The notes beneath the pieces were generated by a model. That model was given only the letters and a program-made list of their open reading frames with translations. It did not search any database and was not told the DNA's origin. Made by a program: the position numbers and the translations under genes. Positions 9,599 to 16,921 of a stretch of 64,000 nt of DNA are shown here, piece after piece. How positions within the stretch are numbered: the stretch's first letter is position 1; each line of letters opens with the position of its first letter. Source of the DNA: Pseudomonadota bacterium (lineage in GTDB: Bacteria > Desulfobacterota > Desulfovibrionia > Desulfovibrionales > Desulfomicrobiaceae); the NCBI GenBank assembly GCA_018902545.1, contig JAHIQM010000015.1:62001-126000 (forward strand), in the 5' to 3' direction.

Positions 9599-10120
9599 AT
9601 GCGTCATTTCAATTTGCTTCTTCTGGCATTGCTCCTCTCAACCTTGGGCTGCGCGACACTGACCGACTCCGAGGACCCCGGACCGGCGCCGACACAACAA
9701 AGTTTCTTCTATGATTTCAACGATATTCGCATTCCCGAAGAGATGGAAATCCAGCCCAACAGATCCATCATCACACCTACGGAAAGCGGCAAGTTCGGCA
9801 CCATGATGTTTCGCGGCCGGGCCGAACCCATTTCCCTTTTCGACTTCTTCTTCAACACCATGCCCAAGGACGGATGGTCCCTGGTCACATACCAGAAATA
9901 TCAGCGCTATAACCTTGTTTTTACTAAGGAAAATCGCGTATGCATGATCACCATCGAAGAAAGCCCAATCTGGTACACATGGCTTGAAGTCAAGGTAACG
10001 CCCAAGGCTCCGAGCGCCAGCACCCCGGCTTACTCAATCGGTTCACAGCCAGCGGACCCATATCAGAGCGACCCTTCTTCGGGGTCTTCCTTTGAATCTG
10101 AACGGACGTTGTCGCAGTGA
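9599..10120 (+). CDS. Putative outer-membrane or periplasmic lipoprotein
   Basis: The 173-residue precursor has a lipoprotein signal, MRHFNLLLLALLLSTLGC, with a lipobox (STLGC) placing the lipidated Cys at 18. The mature part has a beta-rich stretch (FGTMMFRGRAEPISLFDFFF; GWSLVTYQKYQRYNLVFTKE) resembling DUF4810/BamC-like small domains only in general style, then a Pro/Ser-rich tail. Residue 19 is Ala, so outer-membrane sorting is plausible. AAGGA precedes the ATG. It overlaps the start of coaBC by 4 nt. Role unknown. Confidence 0.75.
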   Translation: MRHFNLLLLALLLSTLGCATLTDSEDPGPAPTQQSFFYDFNDIRIPEEMEIQPNRSIITPTESGKFGTMMFRGRAEPISLFDFFFNTMPKDGWSLVTYQKYQRYNLVFTKENRVCMITIEESPIWYTWLEVKVTPKAPSASTPAYSIGSQPADPYQSDPSSGSSFESERTLSQ

Positions 10121-11328
10121 TTCCTGCACACTATCAGTTTGATACGTTTCACGGGAAACGCATCCACCTTGGTGTCACCGGCTCCATTGCCGCGTACAAG
10201 GCCCTGGATCTGACCAGGGCCTTTTTGCATTTGCACTTGCAAGTGGGTGTGACTCTGACAGCATCTGCTCGCAAATTTGTCACCGAACTCTCTTTCGGTG
10301 CCCTCGGAGCCGACCCTCTTTACACGGACATGTTTACCGCCGGCGCGAACTTCGACCACCTTGAACCCTCGGTTGCCGACGTCTTCATCGTGGCTCCGGC
10401 TACGGCCAACATAGTGGCCAAGATGGCGCACGGCATTGCCGACGACCTGCTCAGCTGCCAACTGCTCGCCTACCCTGGTCCCATTCTTGTAGCCCCGGCC
10501 ATGAATCCGCGCATGTGGGCGGCACTAGCCACAAAAGATAACTGGAACATCCTTGGCCAGCGCGGGGTTGTGCGCATCGAACCGGAATGCGGAAGCGTCG
10601 CTTGCGGAGATACGGGGCAAGGCCGCCTGGCTCCCCTGGATGAGATCTTCATCCACACCCTGGCCGCACTTTCACCGCAGGATTTGCGCGGCCGAAAAAT
10701 CATGCTCACCCTTGGGCCAACCAGGGAATATTTCGACAAAGCCCGCTTCTGGTCCAACCCGTCCAGCGGGATCATGGGAGCGAGCCTTGCTGTCGCTGCG
10801 GCCCTGCGCGGCGCGGAAGTAACCGCGATCACTGGCCCGGTTGACATCGCTCTGCCCTCCATGATCCGCAGGATTCCCGTGGTGACGGCCCGGGAGATGT
10901 TTGAGGCCGCTGCGGATATTTTTCCCTCACAGGACATTGGGTGCTTTACCGCTGCGGTGGCGGACTTCCGCCCCCCCGCGTGCCCCACCGGAAAGTACAA
11001 GAAAAGCGGCGAGCCATTGAGCTTGACCTTCGAGTCCAACGCCGACATTCTTGCCACTCTCAGCAAAGAAAAAAAATCGTGGCAGCAAACCATAGGCTTT
11101 GCCGCCGAGTCCCAGGATCTCGAAGCCAACGCTCGACTCAAGATGGACAGAAAAAATCTTGATCTCATTGTTGCCAACCCCATTGATGAGCCTGGGGCAG
11201 GCTTCGCCGCCCCTACCAACAGGGTCGTAGTCATGGACCGACTTGGCCGCCAGGAATCCTGGCCGCTGCTGCCGAAAACCGAAGTTGCCTGGAGGATTTG
11301 GGATTGGATCTCAATGAACACGCCTTGA
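10117..11328 (+). CDS. coaBC: Bifunctional phosphopantothenoylcysteine decarboxylase/PPC synthetase CoaBC
   Basis: This 403-residue fusion has an N-terminal flavoprotein (CoaC) part with GVTGSIAAYKAL, PAMNPRMW and the substrate-clamp motif ACGDTGQGRLA, and a C-terminal CoaB part with LTLGPTREYFDKARFWSNPS and AAVADFRPP, which binds CTP and cysteine. It makes 4'-phosphopantetheine from 4'-phosphopantothenate in CoA synthesis. The start is GTG at 10117, overlapping the stop of the lipoprotein gene. A palindromic parS-like site lies inside its first codons (10145-10160). Domain order and length are standard. Confidence 0.95.
   Translation: MIPAHYQFDTFHGKRIHLGVTGSIAAYKALDLTRAFLHLHLQVGVTLTASARKFVTELSFGALGADPLYTDMFTAGANFDHLEPSVADVFIVAPATANIVAKMAHGIADDLLSCQLLAYPGPILVAPAMNPRMWAALATKDNWNILGQRGVVRIEPECGSVACGDTGQGRLAPLDEIFIHTLAALSPQDLRGRKIMLTLGPTREYFDKARFWSNPSSGIMGASLAVAAALRGAEVTAITGPVDIALPSMIRRIPVVTAREMFEAAADIFPSQDIGCFTAAVADFRPPACPTGKYKKSGEPLSLTFESNADILATLSKEKKSWQQTIGFAAESQDLEANARLKMDRKNLDLIVANPIDEPGAGFAAPTNRVVVMDRLGRQESWPLLPKTEVAWRIWDWISMNTP
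10145..10160 (+). promoter_or_regulatory. parS-like ParB-binding site (inside coaBC)
   Basis: CGTTTCACGGGAAACG keeps the GTTTC...GAAAC palindrome of canonical parS (TGTTTCACGTGAAACA), with central CACGGG instead of CACGTG. It shares a 14-base core with the site at 11518-11533. It is about 4.2 kb from parB. Confidence 0.7.
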
Positions 11329-11915
11329 GCGAGTCTCAGCGCACCCTGAAGCGCCTTGGCATCACTCATGTCCTCCTTCCGCCTCCGGTCGTCCGTGATG
11401 GAATTCACACGTCTTCACCACGCACCGAAACGTCGCCGCAAGGCGGCGCCCAGGGTTCGCCGGAGCAACCTGTGTCTCCCGCATCGGCGGATATCCTGCC
11501 GCCCCTGGTGCGCTCATTGTTTCACGGGAAACATGCACCGATCCGATCCATGTGGACATACGCAGGACTTTACGAAGACATGCAGCAAGCAGAAACTCCT
11601 GCCCGCTTGGGCGTCTTTAAAAAAATTCAGGCCTCCGTTTGCCTGCACTTGAAATGGGCGTCCACAGACATCGGTGCCTGGCCTCTGGACGTTACTCCGC
11701 AAATTTTCCGCAAGGGCGTCGAATACTTTTGCCCGCGAACGGTCATCTTCTTCTGTGGCAGCACCCCACCCACCGCTAACATTGAAGAAGCTCTCGCTTT
11801 CATGAAACAAAGTGGCTGCCGAGTCATAACGTTGCCAAACCTTGAAGAAATGGCCCTTGGCAACCAGCAACTCAAAAACGAAGCCTGGAAGATTCTTCAA
11901 ACAGTTCCTGATTGA
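11304..11915 (+). CDS. Protein of unknown function downstream of coaBC
   Basis: About 203 residues with no family I recognise. The N-terminal half is Pro/Ser-rich and probably disordered (SSPRTETSPQGGAQ). The C-terminal half looks folded: MWTYAGLYEDMQQAETPARL, LHLKWASTDIGAWPLDVTP, and an alternating strand region TVIFFCGSTPPTANIEEALAF. TTG at 11304 is chosen because GGAGG (11291-11295) lies 8 nt upstream; it overlaps the coaBC end by 25 nt. An almost perfect parS-like palindrome is embedded in its coding sequence. Confidence 0.65.
   Translation: MDLNEHALSESQRTLKRLGITHVLLPPPVVRDGIHTSSPRTETSPQGGAQGSPEQPVSPASADILPPLVRSLFHGKHAPIRSMWTYAGLYEDMQQAETPARLGVFKKIQASVCLHLKWASTDIGAWPLDVTPQIFRKGVEYFCPRTVIFFCGSTPPTANIEEALAFMKQSGCRVITLPNLEEMALGNQQLKNEAWKILQTVPD
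11518..11533 (+). promoter_or_regulatory. parS site
   Basis: TGTTTCACGGGAAACA differs from the canonical parS TGTTTCACGTGAAACA by one central base. It is the best match in the window, 1.6 kb from parA and 2.8 kb from parB, inside a coding region as is common for chromosomal parS. Confidence 0.82.
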
Positions 11916-12018
11916 CAGAAAATCCGCACAACTGCGGGTCAATTTCAAAAAACTATCCTCATTACACAAATTCCGTATTGCCCGCCAAACTCCCTTGGGG
12001 TAGGTGATTTTCATATTT

Positions 12019-12034
12019 TGTTTCACATGGAGCA
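12019..12034 (+). promoter_or_regulatory. Degenerate parS-like site before the epimerase gene
   Basis: TGTTTCACATGGAGCA matches the left arm and most of the centre of parS but has an imperfect right arm. It overlaps the Shine-Dalgarno region of the epimerase gene. It may be coincidental or a weak site; reported because of the nearby better sites. Confidence 0.35.
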
Positions 12035-12038
12035 TTGC

Positions 12039-13046
12039 ATGAAAATTCTCATCACCGGCGCGGCAGGATTTATCGGCTTTCATCTTGCCAAACGCTTTCT
12101 TGATGCCGGGGTCTCCGTTTTCGGCCTGGATAATCTCAATGATTACTACTCAGTACAACTGAAGAAAGATCGCCTGCAGATCCTGCAGCAAGAAAAAAAT
12201 TTCCACTTTGAGCCCATTGACCTTGCAGACGGTGAAGCCCTCAACGATTATTTCAAAACCAACCAGTTCACCCACGTCGTCAATCTCGCGGCTCAGGCTG
12301 GCGTCAGATATTCTCTTATCAATCCCAAATCCTACATTGATTCCAACATAGTAGGGTTTGCCAACCTGCTTGAGTGTTGCAGGCACAACGGCACCAGACA
12401 CCTGGTCTACGCGTCTTCGAGCTCCGTATACGGGCTGAACACCTCCATGCCGTTCTCCGTCCACGACAATGTGGACCACCCCGTGAGCCTTTATGCGGCC
12501 AGCAAAAAGTCAAACGAACTCATGGCCCATACGTACTCGTATCTGTACAAACTGCCGACCACCGGCCTGCGCTTCTTCACCGTCTATGGGCCGTGGGGGC
12601 GTCCGGACATGGCCCTGTACCTCTTCACCAAGGCCATAGGCGAAGGCAAACCCATCAACGTGTTCAACCACGGCAGGATGCGCAGGGACTTCACCTATAT
12701 CGACGACATTGTCGAAGGCGTGTTCCGAATCGTCAGCCATGTGCCGCAAGGCAATAGTGGCTGGGACGGCAACAACCCGGATCCAAGCACGTCCCCTGCT
12801 CCCTACAAGCTCTACAATATCGGAAACAACAACACAGTCGAACTGGAACAGTTCATCACCGTCCTTGAAAATGCCCTCGGAAAAAAAGCCGTGCGCAACT
12901 ATATGGACATCCAGCCCGGGGATGTCCCCGCGACGTATGCCAATATCGACGATCTGATCAGCGATGTCGGGTTCAAACCCTCGACAAGCATAGAGGAAGG
13001 TATCGAGAAGTTCATCGTCTGGTACCAAGATTACTACCGTCCGTAG
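12039..13046 (+). CDS. NAD-dependent epimerase, probably UDP-glucuronate 4-epimerase type
   Basis: This 335-residue extended SDR has the N-terminal Rossmann motif ITGAAGFIGFHLAKRF, NDYYSVQLKKDRL (typical of UDP-glucuronate/UDP-galacturonate epimerases), the catalytic SSSSVYG serine region and YAASKKSNE (YxxxK), and later TVYGPWGRPDMAL. It likely interconverts UDP-GlcA and UDP-GalA for surface polysaccharide or LPS. The ATG at 12039 has GGAG 6 nt upstream. Substrate is inferred from sequence memory of this subfamily; a related nucleotide-sugar epimerase is possible. Confidence 0.85.
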   Translation: MKILITGAAGFIGFHLAKRFLDAGVSVFGLDNLNDYYSVQLKKDRLQILQQEKNFHFEPIDLADGEALNDYFKTNQFTHVVNLAAQAGVRYSLINPKSYIDSNIVGFANLLECCRHNGTRHLVYASSSSVYGLNTSMPFSVHDNVDHPVSLYAASKKSNELMAHTYSYLYKLPTTGLRFFTVYGPWGRPDMALYLFTKAIGEGKPINVFNHGRMRRDFTYIDDIVEGVFRIVSHVPQGNSGWDGNNPDPSTSPAPYKLYNIGNNNTVELEQFITVLENALGKKAVRNYMDIQPGDVPATYANIDDLISDVGFKPSTSIEEGIEKFIVWYQDYYRP

Positions 13047-13060
13047 TTCCCCGTGAAACA
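13045..13060 (-). promoter_or_regulatory. parS-like site upstream of parA
   Basis: On the + strand AGTTCCCCGTGAAACA, i.e. TGTTTCACGGGGAACT on the minus strand, with two changes from TGTTTCACGGGAAACA. It lies at the epimerase/parA junction, 23 bp before the parA start, where ParB binding could autoregulate the par genes. Confidence 0.6.
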
Positions 13061-13082
13061 TTCGGATCAGGAGGGAGGGCCT

Positions 13083-13871
13083 TTGGCGCAGATAATCGTT
13101 TTGGCAAATCAGAAGGGGGGGGTCGGAAAAACCACCACCACTGTCAATCTGGCGGCATCATTGGCGGCAATGGAACAACGCGTCCTGGTAATCGACTGCG
13201 ATCCGCAGGCCAACGCATCCAGCGGGCTGGGCGTGGATGTCGGACAGGTGGAAACGTCCATATACCAGGCGTTGTTCAATCCGCAGGAGGCGCGCAAGGC
13301 CATAATCGGATCGGACATGGAGTATTTAAAAATACTGCCCTCCACGCCGGATCTGGTCGGGGCGGAGATAGAGCTCGGGGACGTGAAGGACAGGGAATTC
13401 ATCCTGCGCAAAATCGTTACCCAGCTCAGCCCCGAGTATGACTACATCCTCATCGACTGCCCGCCATCTCTTGGCCTGATCACCATCAACGCCCTGTGCG
13501 CGGCGAAATGGCTCCTTGTGCCCTTGCAGTGCGAATACTACGCGCTGGAAGGGATCGCCCAGCTGATGAAAACATACGGGTTGGTCAAGGAAAGGCTGAA
13601 CCCGGAACTGGGTATCCTCGGGATACTCCTGACCATGTTCGACAAACGAAACAAGCTCTCATTCATGGTTGAACGCGAGGTGCGCGACCATTTCAAAGAG
13701 CTTGTCTTCACGACTTCGATACCAAGGAATGTGCGCCTTTCGGAAGCCCCAAGCCATGGCCTGCCAGCCATACTTTACGACATCAGATCAATCGGAACAC
13801 AGGCCTACATTGCGCTGGCCCAGGAGCTGATCGACAAAAAGCTGGCTCAGTCACAGGCGCAGGTCAGATAA
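13083..13871 (+). CDS. parA: Chromosome-partitioning ATPase ParA (Soj)
   Basis: About 262 residues with deviant Walker A KGGVGKTTTTVNLAA close to the N-terminus, Walker A' VIDCDPQANASSGLG, Walker B DYILIDCPPSLGLIT and C-terminal RNVRLSEAPSHG, all diagnostic of Soj/ParA. It binds DNA with ATP and drives origin segregation with ParB. I start it at TTG 13083 (LAQIIVLANQ) because AGGAGGGAGGG precedes it and the family begins there; a GTG at 13053 would add ten residues and overlap the parS-like site. It is separated from parB by a small reverse-strand gene. Confidence 0.94.
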   Translation: MAQIIVLANQKGGVGKTTTTVNLAASLAAMEQRVLVIDCDPQANASSGLGVDVGQVETSIYQALFNPQEARKAIIGSDMEYLKILPSTPDLVGAEIELGDVKDREFILRKIVTQLSPEYDYILIDCPPSLGLITINALCAAKWLLVPLQCEYYALEGIAQLMKTYGLVKERLNPELGILGILLTMFDKRNKLSFMVEREVRDHFKELVFTTSIPRNVRLSEAPSHGLPAILYDIRSIGTQAYIALAQELIDKKLAQSQAQVR

Positions 13872-14257
13872 GGCGTGCAGGTCACGGTGACCTTGTCCTT
13901 GAAATGCCGCTTGGTGATGCGCGACTTGCAGCTCACGCACTGGAAAGCGAGCAGACCGCCCATATTGGCGGCGCGGAGCATGAACTTGCGCGGTTCGTCC
14001 GCCTTCCAATCAGGGCTAACGGCCCCGCAAGTCTCGCAGACAACATCCGTGGGCAGGTCGTAGCAAAGATCCCAGTATTTTTCGAGAAGCTGCAAATCAC
14101 CCAGCGGCTCGACTATTTCAACTTCGGAAGGGTATAATTTATCGAGTACGGAGAGGACGTGCTTGCAGACATGCTGCCACATCTCCTGCTCCAGAATAAC
14201 ACCCTGGGGCTGACCCTGGGCGTCAACAACGTATCTAACGGCAGTATCCTTGTTCAC
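13847..14257 (-). CDS. Small zinc-ribbon-like protein of unknown function
   Basis: About 136 residues containing two CxxC knuckles (CETCGAVS and CVSCKSR, about residues 74-77 and 107-110), which suggest a bound zinc, and a Cys-rich C-terminus (CTPYLTCACD). Between them lies a short hydrophobic LLAFQC strand. The GTG at 14257 is preferred because GGAG lies 6 nt upstream; an ATG at 14299 would add 14 residues but has no ribosome site. It lies between parA and parB on the opposite strand and its 3' end overlaps the parA end by 25 nt. Function unknown. Confidence 0.7.
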   Translation of the reverse strand: MNKDTAVRYVVDAQGQPQGVILEQEMWQHVCKHVLSVLDKLYPSEVEIVEPLGDLQLLEKYWDLCYDLPTDVVCETCGAVSPDWKADEPRKFMLRAANMGGLLAFQCVSCKSRITKRHFKDKVTVTCTPYLTCACD

Positions 14258-14354
14258 TAGTGACTCCGGAAGTTGAATGTTTTGACAGTAACCTGTCATT
14301 AAATACGAATCGTCCAGGGTCAACGCCCCTGGCGCAAACATCCGCGGGATAATC

Positions 14355-15239
14355 ATGACCATGAAAAAACGCGGGCTCGGACGCGGCCTTGATGTACTTA
14401 TCAAAAGCCGCAATGTCGAACCCGAACACGACGCCGAAATCGTGACGCTGGACATAGATGCTCTCCAGCCCAACATCCACCAACCACGGCACCACTTCGA
14501 CCAGACCGCCCTGGAAGAACTGGCCGCATCCATCAAAACGCAGGGGCTGATCCAGCCCGTGCTGGTCAGGCCGCTGTCGGTCCCCGGCCAATACGAACTG
14601 GTGGCAGGGGAAAGACGGTGGCGGGCCAGCCGTATGGCCGGACTGGACAGCATCGAGTGCATCGTGCGGCGCATGGACGACTACGAGAGTATGGCCATAG
14701 CGCTCATCGAGAACCTGCAGCGCGAGGATTTGAATCCCATCGAAGAGGCCCGCGCCCTGGGGCAGATCAAGGAACATTTTAAGATCACCCAGGAAGAACT
14801 TGCCGACAAGATCGGGAAGAGCAGACCGGCCGTAACCAACAGCCTCAGATTGCTGAAACTCCCAGGCAAAGTTCAGAATCTGCTGGAAACAAACACCCTC
14901 TCCGCCGGACATGCCAGGGCGCTTCTGGGGCTTGATGATCCGGAAACGATCTCAAGGCTGGCGGACATAGTCATGGCCAAGGGACTCAACGTCCGAGCGA
15001 CCGAAGAGCTCGTCAAGAAATTCAAAGAGCAGGGCGTGGCTGCGGAAGAAAAGCCGCGCCGCGAAAAGGCAGTGGCTCAGGATATCGAAATGGCAGTCAA
15101 AAATCTTGCCGAAAAATTTACGGTCAAGCATACCGGCACACCCAATAAAGGAAAAATCGTGTTCGCATACGCAAGCAACGAAGAGCGGGAAAAAATCGCG
15201 GCTTTTCTCGAACGACTGGCAAGGGAGCAGAAGATATGA
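14355..15239 (+). CDS. parB: Chromosome-partitioning protein ParB (Spo0J)
   Basis: This 294-residue protein starts MTMKKRGLGRGLDVLI. It carries the CTP-binding box with GERRWRASRMAG and ENLQREDLNPIEEA (about 75-130), then the helix-turn-helix ELADKIGKSRPAVTNSLRLL that reads parS, and a C-terminal dimerisation region ending RLAREQKI. ParB loads at parS and slides as a CTP clamp. It is not directly adjacent to parA: a reverse-strand gene intervenes. The stop overlaps the start of the heptose kinase gene (ATGA). Confidence 0.95.
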   Translation: MTMKKRGLGRGLDVLIKSRNVEPEHDAEIVTLDIDALQPNIHQPRHHFDQTALEELAASIKTQGLIQPVLVRPLSVPGQYELVAGERRWRASRMAGLDSIECIVRRMDDYESMAIALIENLQREDLNPIEEARALGQIKEHFKITQEELADKIGKSRPAVTNSLRLLKLPGKVQNLLETNTLSAGHARALLGLDDPETISRLADIVMAKGLNVRATEELVKKFKEQGVAAEEKPRREKAVAQDIEMAVKNLAEKFTVKHTGTPNKGKIVFAYASNEEREKIAAFLERLAREQKI

Positions 15240-16234
15240 ATCTGGCCTTCAATGCCTCACGCATGATCGGATCAAGAGTGCTCATCATTGGCGACATCAT
15301 GCTCGATCAATACCAGCGGGGCCTGGTGGAACGGATCTCGCCGGAAGCTCCAGTGCCCATTGTCAAAATCACGGAGCAAGTCTTCAAAATTGGCGGCGCG
15401 GGCAACGTGGCCCAGAACGTGGCCACTCTGGGCGGCGCCCCTACCCTGATCAGCATCTGCGGCGAGGATCTCTACGGGGACAACCTGCGGGACATATGCG
15501 CAGGGCTGCGCATCGACAGCCACCTGATTCGTTCACCTTCACGGGAAACAACTCTGAAGACACGAATCATGGCCGCGCACCAGCAGATACTGCGTGTGGA
15601 CAGGGAGACCACCAGGACTCTGGACAACCGGGAGTTTGAATCGCTGGTGGCCACGGTAGACCACCAGATAGAGAATTTTTCGACCATCATCCTGTCGGAT
15701 TACGGCAAGGGGATCATCTCGGAAAAGTTCCTGCGCTGGCTGGCTGATAGGAAAAGACCGGATCAAAAGATCATCCTGGACCCGAAAACATGCAATTTTC
15801 CATACTACACGAATTTTTATTGCATGACGCCAAACAAGAAAGAAGCGTCGGAAGGCGCGGAAATGCCCATCAGCAATCGCGAGGAAATTCTTTCAGTAGG
15901 CAGGGAAATCATCAAAAGACGGAACCTGCAAAGCCTGGTCATCACTCTGGGCGGGGAAGGCATGGCTGTGTTTCTGCCAGGCCAGGGAGTCTTCCACCTT
16001 CCGACCACAGCCAAAAAAGTGTTCGATGTAACCGGAGCCGGCGACACGGTCATCGCGGTCATCGCCCTTGGGCTCAGCTCCGGCCTTGACCTGCTCAGTT
16101 CCTGCATACTGGCAAACTGCGCCGCAGGGCTTGTGGTCGGCCAGGTCGGCGCGGTGGGAGTAACTCAGGAAGAGCTTACCGAGACGCTCAGCTCCTGGCC
16201 CTCGGCGCAGCAGGAAAAATGGTCCACGCTTTGA
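15236..16234 (+). CDS. rfaE1: D-glycero-beta-D-manno-heptose-7-phosphate kinase
   Basis: This 332-residue PfkB/ribokinase-family enzyme has VLIIGDIMLDQYQRG, the GGAGNVAQNVATLG substrate motif, and the C-terminal anion-hole signature VTGAGDTVIAVIAL with catalytic Asp. It phosphorylates heptose 7-phosphate at C1 for ADP-heptose synthesis. It is a stand-alone kinase; the matching adenylyltransferase is at 8237-8722. It is translationally coupled to parB (4-nt overlap), an unrelated neighbour. The coding sequence contains a half-conserved parS-like site. Confidence 0.93.
   Translation: MNLAFNASRMIGSRVLIIGDIMLDQYQRGLVERISPEAPVPIVKITEQVFKIGGAGNVAQNVATLGGAPTLISICGEDLYGDNLRDICAGLRIDSHLIRSPSRETTLKTRIMAAHQQILRVDRETTRTLDNREFESLVATVDHQIENFSTIILSDYGKGIISEKFLRWLADRKRPDQKIILDPKTCNFPYYTNFYCMTPNKKEASEGAEMPISNREEILSVGREIIKRRNLQSLVITLGGEGMAVFLPGQGVFHLPTTAKKVFDVTGAGDTVIAVIALGLSSGLDLLSSCILANCAAGLVVGQVGAVGVTQEELTETLSSWPSAQQEKWSTL
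15535..15550 (+). promoter_or_regulatory. Weak parS-like site in rfaE1
   Basis: ACCTTCACGGGAAACA keeps the right arm and centre of TGTTTCACGGGAAACA (13 of 16). The left arm is lost. It may be a low-affinity ParB site; it is the only such match downstream of parB in the window. Confidence 0.4.
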
Positions 16235-16246
16235 GTTGATACGTAC

Positions 16247-16795
16247 TTAAAGTTCGCATTTTGCTCCGCAACACGGCCCTCCCAGACCATCATAGGCCGC
16301 CAGTATCCTGCGCTCCTTGTCCAACCGGTCCTCACCGAACAGAGGGCATGGATGAGCAGATGCCACGTCGCCAAGAGCACTCCACAGGGGCACGGCATTG
16401 AAGCCCTGCCCTAGCAATTCTCCGGACTTGGTCTCAACCAAGTGCAGTTCCATCGAGTCTGTGACCAGCACCAACGGAAAAGGCGCGGGCAGGTGTATCC
16501 TGGCCGCCGCCAAACTCTCACGGACAAAGGTACCCACCTCGCCCGGACAGAAAAAAAGAGCCATCAAAGGCTCACTGTGTTCGGAAAAAACAGCCAGATC
16601 AATGGCGACAGAGTGGGGCTCACCGTTTACAGAAAAAGCAAGATCGTATTTGGAACGTATAAGCTCACGGGGATATTTCCTGTCCTCGACCAGTAATTTT
16701 GCCAAAGCTTGACGCAAATCCTCATACGTCGTGTCCATGATCTCCTGTCCCGTAAGATAATCCGTGATGACACGGTTCAGGCTGACTTCATGCAT
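16247..16795 (-). CDS. HsdR N-terminal-like (PD-(D/E)xK fold) protein, probably inactive
   Basis: This 182-residue protein resembles the stand-alone type I restriction R-protein N-terminal domain (HSDR_N family): TTYEDLRQALAKLLVEDRKY, then KYDLAFSVNGEPHSVAIDLAVF. In active nucleases the second strand carries E/D-x-K; here AIDLAV lacks the lysine, so catalysis is doubtful. There are no hsdM or hsdS genes nearby, so it is not part of a restriction system here. GGAGG lies 5 nt before the ATG. It is convergent with rfaE1. Role unknown; family call is from motif memory. Confidence 0.6.
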   Translation of the reverse strand: MHEVSLNRVITDYLTGQEIMDTTYEDLRQALAKLLVEDRKYPRELIRSKYDLAFSVNGEPHSVAIDLAVFSEHSEPLMALFFCPGEVGTFVRESLAAARIHLPAPFPLVLVTDSMELHLVETKSGELLGQGFNAVPLWSALGDVASAHPCPLFGEDRLDKERRILAAYDGLGGPCCGAKCEL

Positions 16796-16921
16796 ACATA
16801 CCTCCTGGATTCAAGTACTCATAGTAAGCGCTGCGGGGAAAGGCGCAAGAAGCAAACTTCAGGATCGCGTTGACCGAGAGCTTTGCGTGCGATAGCAAAA
16901 ATAAAAAATTGGAAGAAGCCC

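Noticed and set aside
10145..15550. A chromosomal origin of replication beside parAB
   Set aside because: No dnaA, dnaN or cluster of DnaA boxes was seen; parS sites alone do not place oriC in this window.
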